This document shows positions 7,878-15,470 of a stretch of DNA of 64,000 nucleotides, piece after piece. The notes under the pieces were generated by a model. The model saw nothing but the letters and a program-made list of their open reading frames with translations. It made no database searches and was not told the DNA's origin. Source of the DNA: Lutimonas halocynthiae (GTDB lineage: Bacteria; Bacteroidota; Bacteroidia; Flavobacteriales; Flavobacteriaceae); assembly GCF_030409835.1 (NCBI RefSeq), contig NZ_JAUFQO010000004.1, positions 186,001 to 250,000 on the forward strand, read 5' to 3'. The position numbers and the translations under genes are program-made. Every line of letters begins with the position of its first letter. Within the stretch, counting starts at the first letter, position 1.

Positions 7878-10784
7878 TTATTGAATTATAGCTTCTTGAA
7901 TCAATTGTTGAACCACGGTTCTTATATCAGCCTCTCCTAACTTATTATTTTCTCTTGTTGGATAAACTCTGTTCGATAGAAATACATAAACTATTTCTGT
8001 TTCTGGATCGGCAAAAGTATAGGTTCCGGTATATCCGCTATGACCAAAACTTTTAAAGGAAATACAGCCACAAGTAGCCATAGACTCATCGAGTTGTGGC
8101 TTATCAAACCCTAAACCACGTCTCACACCTTTATCTTCAAAATAGCGACGGTTAAATTTGTCAAAAGATTCAGGTTTAAAGTAACTGTCGCCCCCATAAT
8201 AACCCTTTTGCAAATACATCTGCATCATCTTTGCCACATCATTAGAAGTTCCGAATAAGCCAGCGTTTCCACTAATGCCTCCCATCATAGCAGCTCCCTC
8301 ATCATGCACTGTTCCATGTAAAAGTTGGTGTCTGAAAAATTCATCTTCTTCTGTAGGGACAATTCTTGATTTAGGAAACTTGTTTAAGGGATTATACACT
8401 AATGTGGTAGCTCCTAAAGGCCCATAAAAATTATCGTGATTCAACTGATCCATTGGTTCTTCATACACCCGTTCCATATAATCCTTGAATAGATAAAATG
8501 GTAAGCCACTATACTTATATTCCAAAATTTCACGCTGAGGTGCCTCCGCAATTAACTGGAAAATAGTGTCTTTGTAATCAGTTCTGAGGTACAGATTCTC
8601 AGCTACTTTAATACTGAATTTAGTTGAACTTTTATCACTGAAGTATTCCTTCTTAGGCGTATTATCTTTCCCTTCAACCATCGTTACATAATATGGAATA
8701 TATGGCATTAGCTTTGCATAATGCGCTAAAGCTTCCCTCACTGTAACAGTATCTTTATTACTATCCTTTAATACAGGCATGAGATCGCCCATTGGAGCGT
8801 CTAAATCAAATTTGCCCTCTTCTTCTGCTTTAATAATCATGGGTAAACCCCCTAGAATCTTCGTTACAGAAGCCAAATCATAGATACTATTATTATCTAC
8901 TTTTTTTTTTTCGTCATAAGTATAATACCCATAACTTTTTCTATACACAACTTTTCCGTGTCGGGCAACCAGAACCTGCATTCCGGGTGCCATAGACGAA
9001 TCCATGACCACAGTTGCTACAGAATCAATTCTTTGAAGTTTCTTAAGATCCAAGCCCACGTCTTTAGGAATTGAATAGCCCAACCTGTTTATTCCAGCTA
9101 ATTGCAAACCAGATCCAACTTTAAAATGATCATTAATATTTACAGGTAATGCCCCTTTGATATCAAGTGCTCCAAAAATCATCTGGGCAGATAAATCTTG
9201 TGCCAATGCCGTATTCTGGTATGATACGATCACGCCATCAATATCCTCAAAAGAGTCAATTTTCAGTAAACTATACGGGCTTGCAAACACATCCAGAATA
9301 ACTTTATGATGCTTAGCGATCTCTTTAAGAATCAATAGGTTGCTATCCTTAATTTTATAATTTGCATAGGCACCCAGGCTCGTGTGAAAACTAACGATTA
9401 CCGTCTCGTATCCTTGCAATTTCTTTGAAATTTCAGCTGCTGTTTGACCAGAAATTACATCGACTTGTGTATAATCTTTTAAACGATTTACAAAAGTGCT
9501 GTTATTGTGTTTTCCAAATTTGACATACGCCACCTTATTTTTCCCGAGGTTCTTTATTGGTAAAACATCATTTTTGTTTTGAACCAGAGTAACAGAATTC
9601 TCTACTAACCTGCGATTCAACAAATCATCTTCAACTGTATGAAGATCCTTCATTAAGTTTTCAACCTGCAGGGGTTTAAATTGATGTAATCCGGCCCAAT
9701 ATTTGGTTTTCAAAATTTTCTCAACAGATTCATCCAAACGACTCTCTGTAAGTTTTCCTTCTTTAATCGCTTTCTTAAACAATTGAATTGACTTCACAAC
9801 ATTCAAGGGTACATCTAATAAATCATTTCCGGCTAATATGGCTTGTAAATTTATTTCCTCTGAAGAGGCGAAATCTGCTGACCCCTTCATGTTCAGTGCA
9901 TCAGTAACGATCAAACCTTTAAAGCCCATCTTTTCTTTTAACAATCCGGTCACGATATTGTGAGACAATGAAGAAGGTAAATTCGCATTGGGTTCTAAGG
10001 CCGGTATACTGAGATGTGCTATCATAGTTGCTCCAATCCCTTCCTTGAAAATCTCTTTATAAGGATATAATTCAATAGAATCTAACCTGATCGTATCATG
10101 TAAAACTGATGGTAAGGTTTTATGAGAATCCTGGGCCGTATCCCCATGACCCGGGAAGTGTTTAGCACAGGCCATAATATTCTCACTTTGAATTCCTTTG
10201 GTGAAGGCTATCGCTTTGCGCGTTACGTTGAGTCTGTCTTCTCCGTAAGAACGATTTCCAATCACCGGATTAAGCGGGTTGGTATTTACATCTACAACAG
10301 GAGCAAAATTAATATGAACGCCTTCCCTTTTCATATGCGTCCCCATTTGTTTACCCATGTCAAATAACAAATCGTCATTGCGTATAGCTCCTAAAGCCAT
10401 ATTATAAGGAAAAGCTACGGTGTTCTTTAGCCTCATTCTCAAGCCCCATTCACCGTCTATTCCAATTAAAAGAGGAACTTTCGAAAGACTCTGGTATTCA
10501 TTTGTTAATTCTACCTGCTTGATCGCCTGATCCTGAAAAAATATCAGGGCCCCGATATGGTGTTCAGTAATAAGATTTTTTATGAATTTTTCGTGCTCGG
10601 CGTCCTTATTTGTATAGGCCGCCACCATAAATAGCTGTCCTATCTTTTCTTCGACACTCATGGTTTTCATGATACTGTCAACCCACCTGTCTTGTGCGAT
10701 ACTGTCTTTAGTCTTTAATGGGTCTTTTTGTGCCTGGACCTGAACGGTCAATAGCAGCATCAATAGTGCTACAATTTTATTCAT
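7878..10784 (-). CDS. GH3 beta-N-acetylhexosaminidase fused to serine beta-lactamase-type domain
   Basis: 968 residues with a signal peptide (about residues 1-18, cleaving after VQAQ). Residues about 30-400 are a NagZ-like glycoside hydrolase family 3 domain with the family motif KHFPGHGDTAQDSH (about 208-221) and the nucleophile in TDALNM (D295). Residues about 400-560 form a second GH3-type alpha/beta domain. Residues about 580-968 are a class C beta-lactamase/penicillin-binding-type domain with SVTK (639-642, catalytic Ser-Lys), a later Tyr in YKYSG, and HSG in SFGHSGYTGTY as the third motif. All catalytic residues look intact. This suggests a periplasmic enzyme that removes N-acetylglucosamine from muropeptides and also hydrolyses a peptide or ester. 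The fusion is known in Bacteroidota. It stands alone on its strand. Confidence 0.92.
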   Translation of the reverse strand: MNKIVALLMLLLTVQVQAQKDPLKTKDSIAQDRWVDSIMKTMSVEEKIGQLFMVAAYTNKDAEHEKFIKNLITEHHIGALIFFQDQAIKQVELTNEYQSLSKVPLLIGIDGEWGLRMRLKNTVAFPYNMALGAIRNDDLLFDMGKQMGTHMKREGVHINFAPVVDVNTNPLNPVIGNRSYGEDRLNVTRKAIAFTKGIQSENIMACAKHFPGHGDTAQDSHKTLPSVLHDTIRLDSIELYPYKEIFKEGIGATMIAHLSIPALEPNANLPSSLSHNIVTGLLKEKMGFKGLIVTDALNMKGSADFASSEEINLQAILAGNDLLDVPLNVVKSIQLFKKAIKEGKLTESRLDESVEKILKTKYWAGLHQFKPLQVENLMKDLHTVEDDLLNRRLVENSVTLVQNKNDVLPIKNLGKNKVAYVKFGKHNNSTFVNRLKDYTQVDVISGQTAAEISKKLQGYETVIVSFHTSLGAYANYKIKDSNLLILKEIAKHHKVILDVFASPYSLLKIDSFEDIDGVIVSYQNTALAQDLSAQMIFGALDIKGALPVNINDHFKVGSGLQLAGINRLGYSIPKDVGLDLKKLQRIDSVATVVMDSSMAPGMQVLVARHGKVVYRKSYGYYTYDEKKKVDNNSIYDLASVTKILGGLPMIIKAEEEGKFDLDAPMGDLMPVLKDSNKDTVTVREALAHYAKLMPYIPYYVTMVEGKDNTPKKEYFSDKSSTKFSIKVAENLYLRTDYKDTIFQLIAEAPQREILEYKYSGLPFYLFKDYMERVYEEPMDQLNHDNFYGPLGATTLVYNPLNKFPKSRIVPTEEDEFFRHQLLHGTVHDEGAAMMGGISGNAGLFGTSNDVAKMMQMYLQKGYYGGDSYFKPESFDKFNRRYFEDKGVRRGLGFDKPQLDESMATCGCISFKSFGHSGYTGTYTFADPETEIVYVFLSNRVYPTRENNKLGEADIRTVVQQLIQEAIIQ

Positions 10785-10888
10785 GGAAACTAATTTAAGG
10801 ATGTAAATAACTAAATGGTTTGGTCCAATTAATAATTTATTAACAGTAAAAATAAGGCTTGCTAATTTGGCTATGCAAATTAAAGAAA

Positions 10889-11374
10889 TTAGTTAAAATA
10901 ACGACTATGCCAGCTCATATTTGCAGGAACTTCCCAAGTCAAGTCTAAATCACCTTTATTCTGAATCATATTATTAAAAACCAATGTGTCAGGATGTATC
11001 TTATCAGCCTTTACATATTTTTGAAAATCGGCAAGTGAAACAACATTGATATGTTCACCATTTTTAAAAGCTGTATTCAGCTTATTCAAAAGCTCTAACT
11101 TAAATTCGTTTTCGAAGCTTTTAAAAACATGGGTCGATGCATCAATAGAACAACCAGAAACCTGGTTAAAAGACTCATCTACTGCCAAAACGATAAAGTG
11201 CTTATATTTGATCGAGAAAGATGCTTTGAGATCATCTCCATGTCGGGTCCATTCATTTACAAAATCTGTCAATTTTGACGAAATAATACCCATCTCTTCC
11301 TCAGTAAATTCTCTGCTGGATTGATAAACCCAAACTCTAGAACTATCCTTTAACGTATCAAAATCTACATACAT
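10889..11374 (-). CDS. Conserved Bacteroidota protein often labelled 'ABC transporter ATPase'
   Basis: 161 residues from the ATG at 11374. The longer frame (to 11440) would overlap the exonuclease gene and adds no conserved sequence. It begins MYVDFDTLKDSSRVWVYQSS, a conserved start in many Flavobacteriia proteins. No Walker A, Walker B or signature motif is present, so the common 'ABC transporter ATPase' label is not supported. The C-terminus is tryptophan-rich (LTWEVPANMSWHSRYF). It lies 4 bp downstream of the exonuclease and is surely co-transcribed with it. Function unknown. Confidence 0.8.
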   Translation of the reverse strand: MYVDFDTLKDSSRVWVYQSSREFTEEEMGIISSKLTDFVNEWTRHGDDLKASFSIKYKHFIVLAVDESFNQVSGCSIDASTHVFKSFENEFKLELLNKLNTAFKNGEHINVVSLADFQKYVKADKIHPDTLVFNNMIQNKGDLDLTWEVPANMSWHSRYFN

Positions 11375-11378
11375 CTTC

Positions 11379-12197
11379 TTAAATCTTTTTATTAAATTTA
11401 TTTTGCAAGTCTTCAAGGGTACTAATTGATTTCTTTGCACTCATTGTCTCTTTTATCCCAGTAAGAACTTTTTTAGTATAAAGTGGAAAATCAGCATTTT
11501 GAATCCAACTATAATAACCTGGATTCTCTCTAAACACATCAACAACCTTTCTACCCTTGTATTTTCCAAAGGAGAAGATCTCAACATTTTCTGCATCTAA
11601 TATGATGAAACCAGCAAAATCAGCACGTTTATTATGAGAAGAAAATTCGCTTAAAAAAGCTACATCATCCTGCACATCATCATACTTTGCAATCTGTGCT
11701 TCCAGAATTTCAAAAGTAGCCATTGTATCTGCTTCAGCAGAGTGTGCATTTTCAAGTGTTTTACCACAATAGAACGCATAACCGGCACCAAGCGTTCTTT
11801 GCTCCTTTTTATGAAAAATCACTTGCACATCTATGGCCTTTCTGTTTTCCATGTCAAAATTCACTTTGGCACGAAGCATCTCTTCAGCCAACAGCGGAAT
11901 ATCAAACCTGTTTGAATTAAAACCAGCAAGGTCAGCACCTTCTAAGATCTTACTTACTTCTTCGGCCAATTCAGAAAATTTTGGTTCGGTAACCACCCTT
12001 TCATTTGTAATACCATGAATATCCGACGCTTCCTTAGGAATTTCGATCTCTGGATTTACCAGTTTAGTCCAACTTTCTTTGTTTCCGTTTGGATATACTT
12101 TCAAAATTGAGATCTCCACTATTCTGTCAGTGGCTATTTGGATTCCAGTAGTTTCCAAGTCAAAGAAAACAATTGGTTTTTCAAGTTTAATATTCAT
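11379..12197 (-). CDS. DEDDh 3'-5' exonuclease (DNA polymerase III epsilon-like)
   Basis: 272 residues. The exonuclease motifs are visible: FFDLETTGIQ (ExoI, Asp and Glu), GFNSNRFDIPLLAEE (ExoII) and NAHSAEADTMAT (ExoIII, His and Asp). The C-terminal 90 residues (FGKYKGRKVVDVFRENPGYYSWI) match the extra domain found after this exonuclease in Bacteroidota proteins and in other nucleases. It probably trims or proofreads DNA 3' ends. The E2 gene is 36 bp upstream on the same strand, and the small conserved gene follows 4 bp downstream. Confidence 0.88.
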   Translation of the reverse strand: MNIKLEKPIVFFDLETTGIQIATDRIVEISILKVYPNGNKESWTKLVNPEIEIPKEASDIHGITNERVVTEPKFSELAEEVSKILEGADLAGFNSNRFDIPLLAEEMLRAKVNFDMENRKAIDVQVIFHKKEQRTLGAGYAFYCGKTLENAHSAEADTMATFEILEAQIAKYDDVQDDVAFLSEFSSHNKRADFAGFIILDAENVEIFSFGKYKGRKVVDVFRENPGYYSWIQNADFPLYTKKVLTGIKETMSAKKSISTLEDLQNKFNKKI

Positions 12198-12233
12198 CTT
12201 AATGAAATGATATTGAAATTAATTTTTGATATT

Positions 12234-13553
12234 TTAGAAGCTGGTATTGATATCCCAGGCTTCAAGATAGTCTCCAACTCGTTTAGCAAACATACTACCT
12301 AAAGCGCCATTTACAACACGATGGTCATACGAATGTGAAAGAATCATCTTATGTCTTATCCCTATCAAGTCTCCTTCTGGTGTTTCAATAACAGCAGGAA
12401 TTTTACGAATAGATCCAAGGGCCAAAATTCCTACCTGAGGCTGATTGATAATAGGAGTTCCCATAATACTTCCAAATGACCCCACATTGGTTACAGTAAA
12501 AGTACCGCCTTGTACGTCATCCGGATTCAATTTCCCGGCTCTAGATCTTTTTGCCAAATCATTTACTGCTTTGGTCATGCCCACAAGATTCAATTGATCA
12601 GCTCTTTTAATAACAGGAACAATTAAGTTCCCATCTGCCAAGGCAGCAGCCATACCAAGATTAATATCTTTATGTTTTAAAATTCTATCTCCATCAACAG
12701 AAATATTCATCATAGGGAAATCACGAATAGCTTTAGCGATAGCTTCCATAAAAATTGGGGTAAAAGTAATCTTCTCTCCTTCCTTTCTTAAAAATTCATC
12801 CTTTACTTTTTCTCTCCATCTTACTACATTAGTAACATCTACTTCCACAAAACTTTGAACATGAGCGGAAGTTCTAAGAGAATCCACCATATGTTTGGAA
12901 ATTAACTTACCCATTCTAGTCATCTCGATGACTTCATCGCCTAATGCCGGAGGAGCTGTTACCATCTCTGGAGCTTGCGATACACTTTTTGAAACCGGCT
13001 GGGCAGCATTTGATTCTTTCTTAGGAACAGCAGTTTGTCTATTGCCTTCAATATAGGCAAGGATATCATTTTTGGTTATTCTTTGATCTTTTCCACTTCC
13101 TTTAATGCCTTCCAATTCAGCAAGGCTAATACCTTCAGTTTTGGCAATGTTCTTAACTAAAGGTGAAAAGAACTTCCCACTAGGTGAGTTCAATTCTGAA
13201 ACCACATTAGTTACTTCCGCCGTCTTAGCCTTTACAGATTCTACAGTTGGTAAGTCTTCAGGAACCGTTTCTACAACATCCTTTTTTACATCTGAAACTA
13301 CTTCTCCACTACCATTTGTCTCAATAACTGCTATGACCTGCCCTACTCCGACAATTTCATCAACTTCAAAAAACCTTTCTATCAAGACTCCTTCTACTTC
13401 ACTTGGCACTTCAGAGTCAACCTTGTCAGTAGCAATTTCAACGATAGCTTCATCCATTTCAATGGTTTCACCTACTTCCTTTAACCAGGAAGTAATGGTT
13501 GCTTCAGCAACACTTTCACCCATTTTTGGCAATTTCAACTCAAATTTTGACAT
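12234..13553 (-). CDS. 2-oxoacid dehydrogenase E2 (dihydrolipoyl acyltransferase)
   Basis: 439 residues: one lipoyl domain (about 1-80, lipoyl Lys in EIATDKVDSE), a charged linker, a peripheral subunit-binding domain (about 130-170, FSPLVKNIAKTEGISLAEL), and a catalytic acyltransferase domain (about 210-439). It transfers acyl groups from E1 to CoA in a pyruvate, branched-chain or 2-oxoglutarate complex; the sequence does not settle which. The catalytic HxxxDG motif reads HRVVNG, with Asn where Asp is usual (codon 12309-12311). E1 and E3 genes are not adjacent. A -7 box lies 20 nt before the start. Confidence 0.9.
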   Translation of the reverse strand: MSKFELKLPKMGESVAEATITSWLKEVGETIEMDEAIVEIATDKVDSEVPSEVEGVLIERFFEVDEIVGVGQVIAVIETNGSGEVVSDVKKDVVETVPEDLPTVESVKAKTAEVTNVVSELNSPSGKFFSPLVKNIAKTEGISLAELEGIKGSGKDQRITKNDILAYIEGNRQTAVPKKESNAAQPVSKSVSQAPEMVTAPPALGDEVIEMTRMGKLISKHMVDSLRTSAHVQSFVEVDVTNVVRWREKVKDEFLRKEGEKITFTPIFMEAIAKAIRDFPMMNISVDGDRILKHKDINLGMAAALADGNLIVPVIKRADQLNLVGMTKAVNDLAKRSRAGKLNPDDVQGGTFTVTNVGSFGSIMGTPIINQPQVGILALGSIRKIPAVIETPEGDLIGIRHKMILSHSYDHRVVNGALGSMFAKRVGDYLEAWDINTSF

Positions 13554-13573
13554 TTTGATGGCTATTTTAGGGG

Positions 13574-13581
13574 CAAATTTA
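13574..13581 (-). promoter_or_regulatory. TAAATTTG -7 box for the E2 gene
   Basis: On the minus strand the site reads TAAATTTG, matching TAnnTTTG, 20 nt before the ATG at 13553. No convincing -33 TTG is visible. Confidence 0.35.
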
Positions 13582-13689
13582 AGAAATAAAATAGATACTA
13601 TTTAGGAGTTTTTAACTATCCTTCTTTTTACTGAATAAAAATTAATAAAAAAGCCAATTTATTACGAATTTCACATGGGATAATGAATC

Positions 13690-13710
13690 GGAGCTGCTCA
13701 ACATAGCTCC
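13690..13710. other. GGAGCT/AGCTCC inverted repeat after the kinase remnant
   Basis: GGAGCT (13690-13695) and AGCTCC (13705-13710) form a 6-bp stem with a 9-nt loop. It lies 33 bp past the stop of the histidine-kinase remnant on that remnant's strand, so it may be the old terminator, but no T tract follows on the minus strand. Confidence 0.3.
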
Positions 13711-13743
13711 TTTAACTATTTTCACAAGCCTAATTCAAATATA

Positions 13744-13917
13744 TCAACCAGATGTCAAAGCACTTGAAAGATCAACGTTAATCGTTATTCTAGTACCTTT
13801 TCCTTTTTCTGAATTGATAAAAATCCTACCATTGATATAACTGATTCTCTCTCGCATAAAAAACAAACCTAAACCAGAATCTTTTTCGGTATCCTCAATA
13901 TCGCTTAAATCAATGCC
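13744..13917 (-). pseudogene. Histidine kinase remnant (C-terminal ATPase end only)
   Basis: Reading the minus strand from 13917 to the TGA at 13744-13746 gives 57 codons ending in a normal sensor-kinase C-terminus. They contain SGLGLFFMRERISYINGR (the G2 ATP-lid box and following helix), then FINSEKGKGTRITINVDL. This is the end of a NarX/DegS-type (HisKA_3) kinase. Directly upstream in the same frame are TAG and TAA stops, and no kinase sequence continues, so only the last 57 residues survive. The rest of the 488-bp gap between the E2 gene and DUF4202 holds no gene I can support. Confidence 0.75.
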
Positions 13918-14041
13918 CTATTAACAATTATAGCGTAGTAGTTCATAAATTTGCAAATGAAGAAAGTATTAGAAACTTTAAAAAATAGCCTGATGGGCTT
14001 TAGTCCTAATTGTTATCCCTTAACATATTCGTCTTTAAAAT
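13918..14041. other. Non-coding stretch upstream of kinase remnant
   Basis: This part of the gap between the E2 gene and DUF4202 holds no supported gene. On the minus strand an ATG at about 13950 opens a 13-codon frame (MNYYAIIVN...) that stops just inside the kinase remnant in a different phase. This could be the N-terminus of another lost gene joined by a deletion. Confidence 0.3.
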
Positions 14042-14629
14042 TTAGGACAAAGCTTTCGAAATCAGTTCCTGAGAGTCAACTGATAAATGTAATTTCAAAG
14101 CTGCCTCCTGACCTTTGGCTGACATTTTTTTCCAGGTTTTTCGCAAAATGTTGATCATTTTTTCTTCGTTATACTTTTTAGAAAATTTTTCAAAATAAAA
14201 TTCTAAAAAAACCAGACAGATCACATCCTCAAGGGTCTGCGTCAATTCATTCTGCTTCAACTGCTTTTTTAAGAGTAGAAATCTAACCGATTCAACCAAT
14301 TCATCATCGTATCCTACATCTTTTAAAATTTCAGAAGCTTTATCAGCATGAAAAGTCTTGAGGTCATTTCTCCATTTTAAATACCCTACCCGATTCATTT
14401 CATAGTCTTCTCTCGGTATTTCCCATCTTCTTATATGCTGGCATCTTACCGCCAATTTAAGAGACGTTTCTGCCTCCGGACAAAACTTATCTAAGCGCAT
14501 AGTCATTCGGTTGGCATATAAAAGTTCTTTGGAAAACGTTTTGCCTTCAAACAACTCTTTATTAGGATCATTTTCATTTGATTGGTCGAACAAATTAATA
14601 GCAGCTACAAACTTTTGAGAATCGATCAT
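14042..14629 (-). CDS. DUF4202 family protein
   Basis: 195 residues, soluble, starting MIDSQKFVAAINLFDQSNEN. It contains the family blocks CQHIRRWEIPREDYEMNRVG and YLKWRNDLKTFHADKASEIL, with conserved His and Arg residues that resemble an HD-like helical fold. DUF4202 genes in Bacteroidota and Proteobacteria commonly sit beside nitrite/sulfite reduction or sirohaem genes. Here the upstream neighbour on the same strand, 65 bp away, is a siroheme synthase, consistent with that association. The biochemical role is unknown. Confidence 0.85.
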   Translation of the reverse strand: MIDSQKFVAAINLFDQSNENDPNKELFEGKTFSKELLYANRMTMRLDKFCPEAETSLKLAVRCQHIRRWEIPREDYEMNRVGYLKWRNDLKTFHADKASEILKDVGYDDELVESVRFLLLKKQLKQNELTQTLEDVICLVFLEFYFEKFSKKYNEEKMINILRKTWKKMSAKGQEAALKLHLSVDSQELISKALS

Positions 14630-14694
14630 GTGTTTTATTGTAATCTAAGTTATACAGATAAGAAATCCTTTATTAAGATGGCAATCTAGAATAA

Positions 14695-15279
14695 TCAGCC
14701 TTTTTTAATCTTGATCATTTCTTTAGTAATCTCATTCATTTTTGATACTTTTTCTTCAAAATCGCCTTTGATGGTCTTTCGATAGGTATTGAGATTTTCG
14801 ACGAATTCGTTCATGTTTTCGGGTAAAACTTCTTCAAAAAACTGTCTTAATCTCTTGGCAGCAGTTGGCGATTTCCCATTAGTGGAAATCGCAATTTTAA
14901 TACTTCCTTTAGTTACGATCCCTCCCATATAAAAATCACAATAGGTTGGGTTATCGGCCAAATTCACTAGTATATTTTCTTTTTTACAATCGTGATACAC
15001 TTGCAGATTAACGTCTAGATCATCAGTAGTAGCGATCACCATCTGTCTTCCTTTTAAAAAACTGCTTTTATATGCCTCCTCCACTAAAGAAACATTGTAT
15101 CCTTTGGCAAGAGAAATAACTTCAGGAATAAATGCTTTAGAAACCATAGTAACATTAGCAGATGGGCTGGATTTCAAAAGAAAGGTCAATTTTTCCAGGC
15201 CTACATTACCTCCTCCAACAATCAGCACGTCTAAGACAGCAACTTTTAAAAATACAGGATACAGTTCGTTCTTTTCCAA
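14695..15279 (-). CDS. Siroheme synthase, precorrin-2 dehydrogenase/ferrochelatase type
   Basis: 194 residues, the length of the single-module Met8/CysG-N type. The NAD-binding motif is LIVGGGNVGLEKLTFLL and the family blocks DNPTYCDFYMGGIVTKGSI and ISTNGKSPTAAKRLRQFFEE are present. It oxidises precorrin-2 to sirohydrochlorin and inserts iron. The start codon is TTG: the frame has no upstream ATG before an in-frame TAA, and MEKNELYPVFLK is a normal family N-terminus. The partner uroporphyrinogen methyltransferase (cobA) is 27 kb away next to sulfite reductase, so sirohaem synthesis is split across the window. Confidence 0.9.
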   Translation of the reverse strand: MEKNELYPVFLKVAVLDVLIVGGGNVGLEKLTFLLKSSPSANVTMVSKAFIPEVISLAKGYNVSLVEEAYKSSFLKGRQMVIATTDDLDVNLQVYHDCKKENILVNLADNPTYCDFYMGGIVTKGSIKIAISTNGKSPTAAKRLRQFFEEVLPENMNEFVENLNTYRKTIKGDFEEKVSKMNEITKEMIKIKKG

Positions 15280-15470
15280 ATTAAATCGTTTTGAATAATT
15301 CTTAATTTAAGAATAATGAATAATTGATCAAAAATAATTGATTTTGCGAAACACCTTGTCAAACTTTTTCAATTTTATTTACTAAAGTCAAGATAGTATG
15401 ATGAAAATCATAAAAATTGCTAAGTCTATCTCCTACATTTACTTTTCATAATACTTGAAATAAAGCTTGC

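Noticed and set aside
10122-10367. 81-codon plus-strand frame inside the GH3 gene
   Set aside because: It is the antisense shadow of the GH3 catalytic region with no independent support.
13975-14005. Terminator hairpin around AGCCTGATGGGCT
   Set aside because: Only 4 bp pair well and no gene ends at the right place.
13951-14154. 67-codon plus-strand frame
   Set aside because: It overlaps the 3' end of DUF4202 on the other strand, has no recognisable sequence and no promoter-like box.
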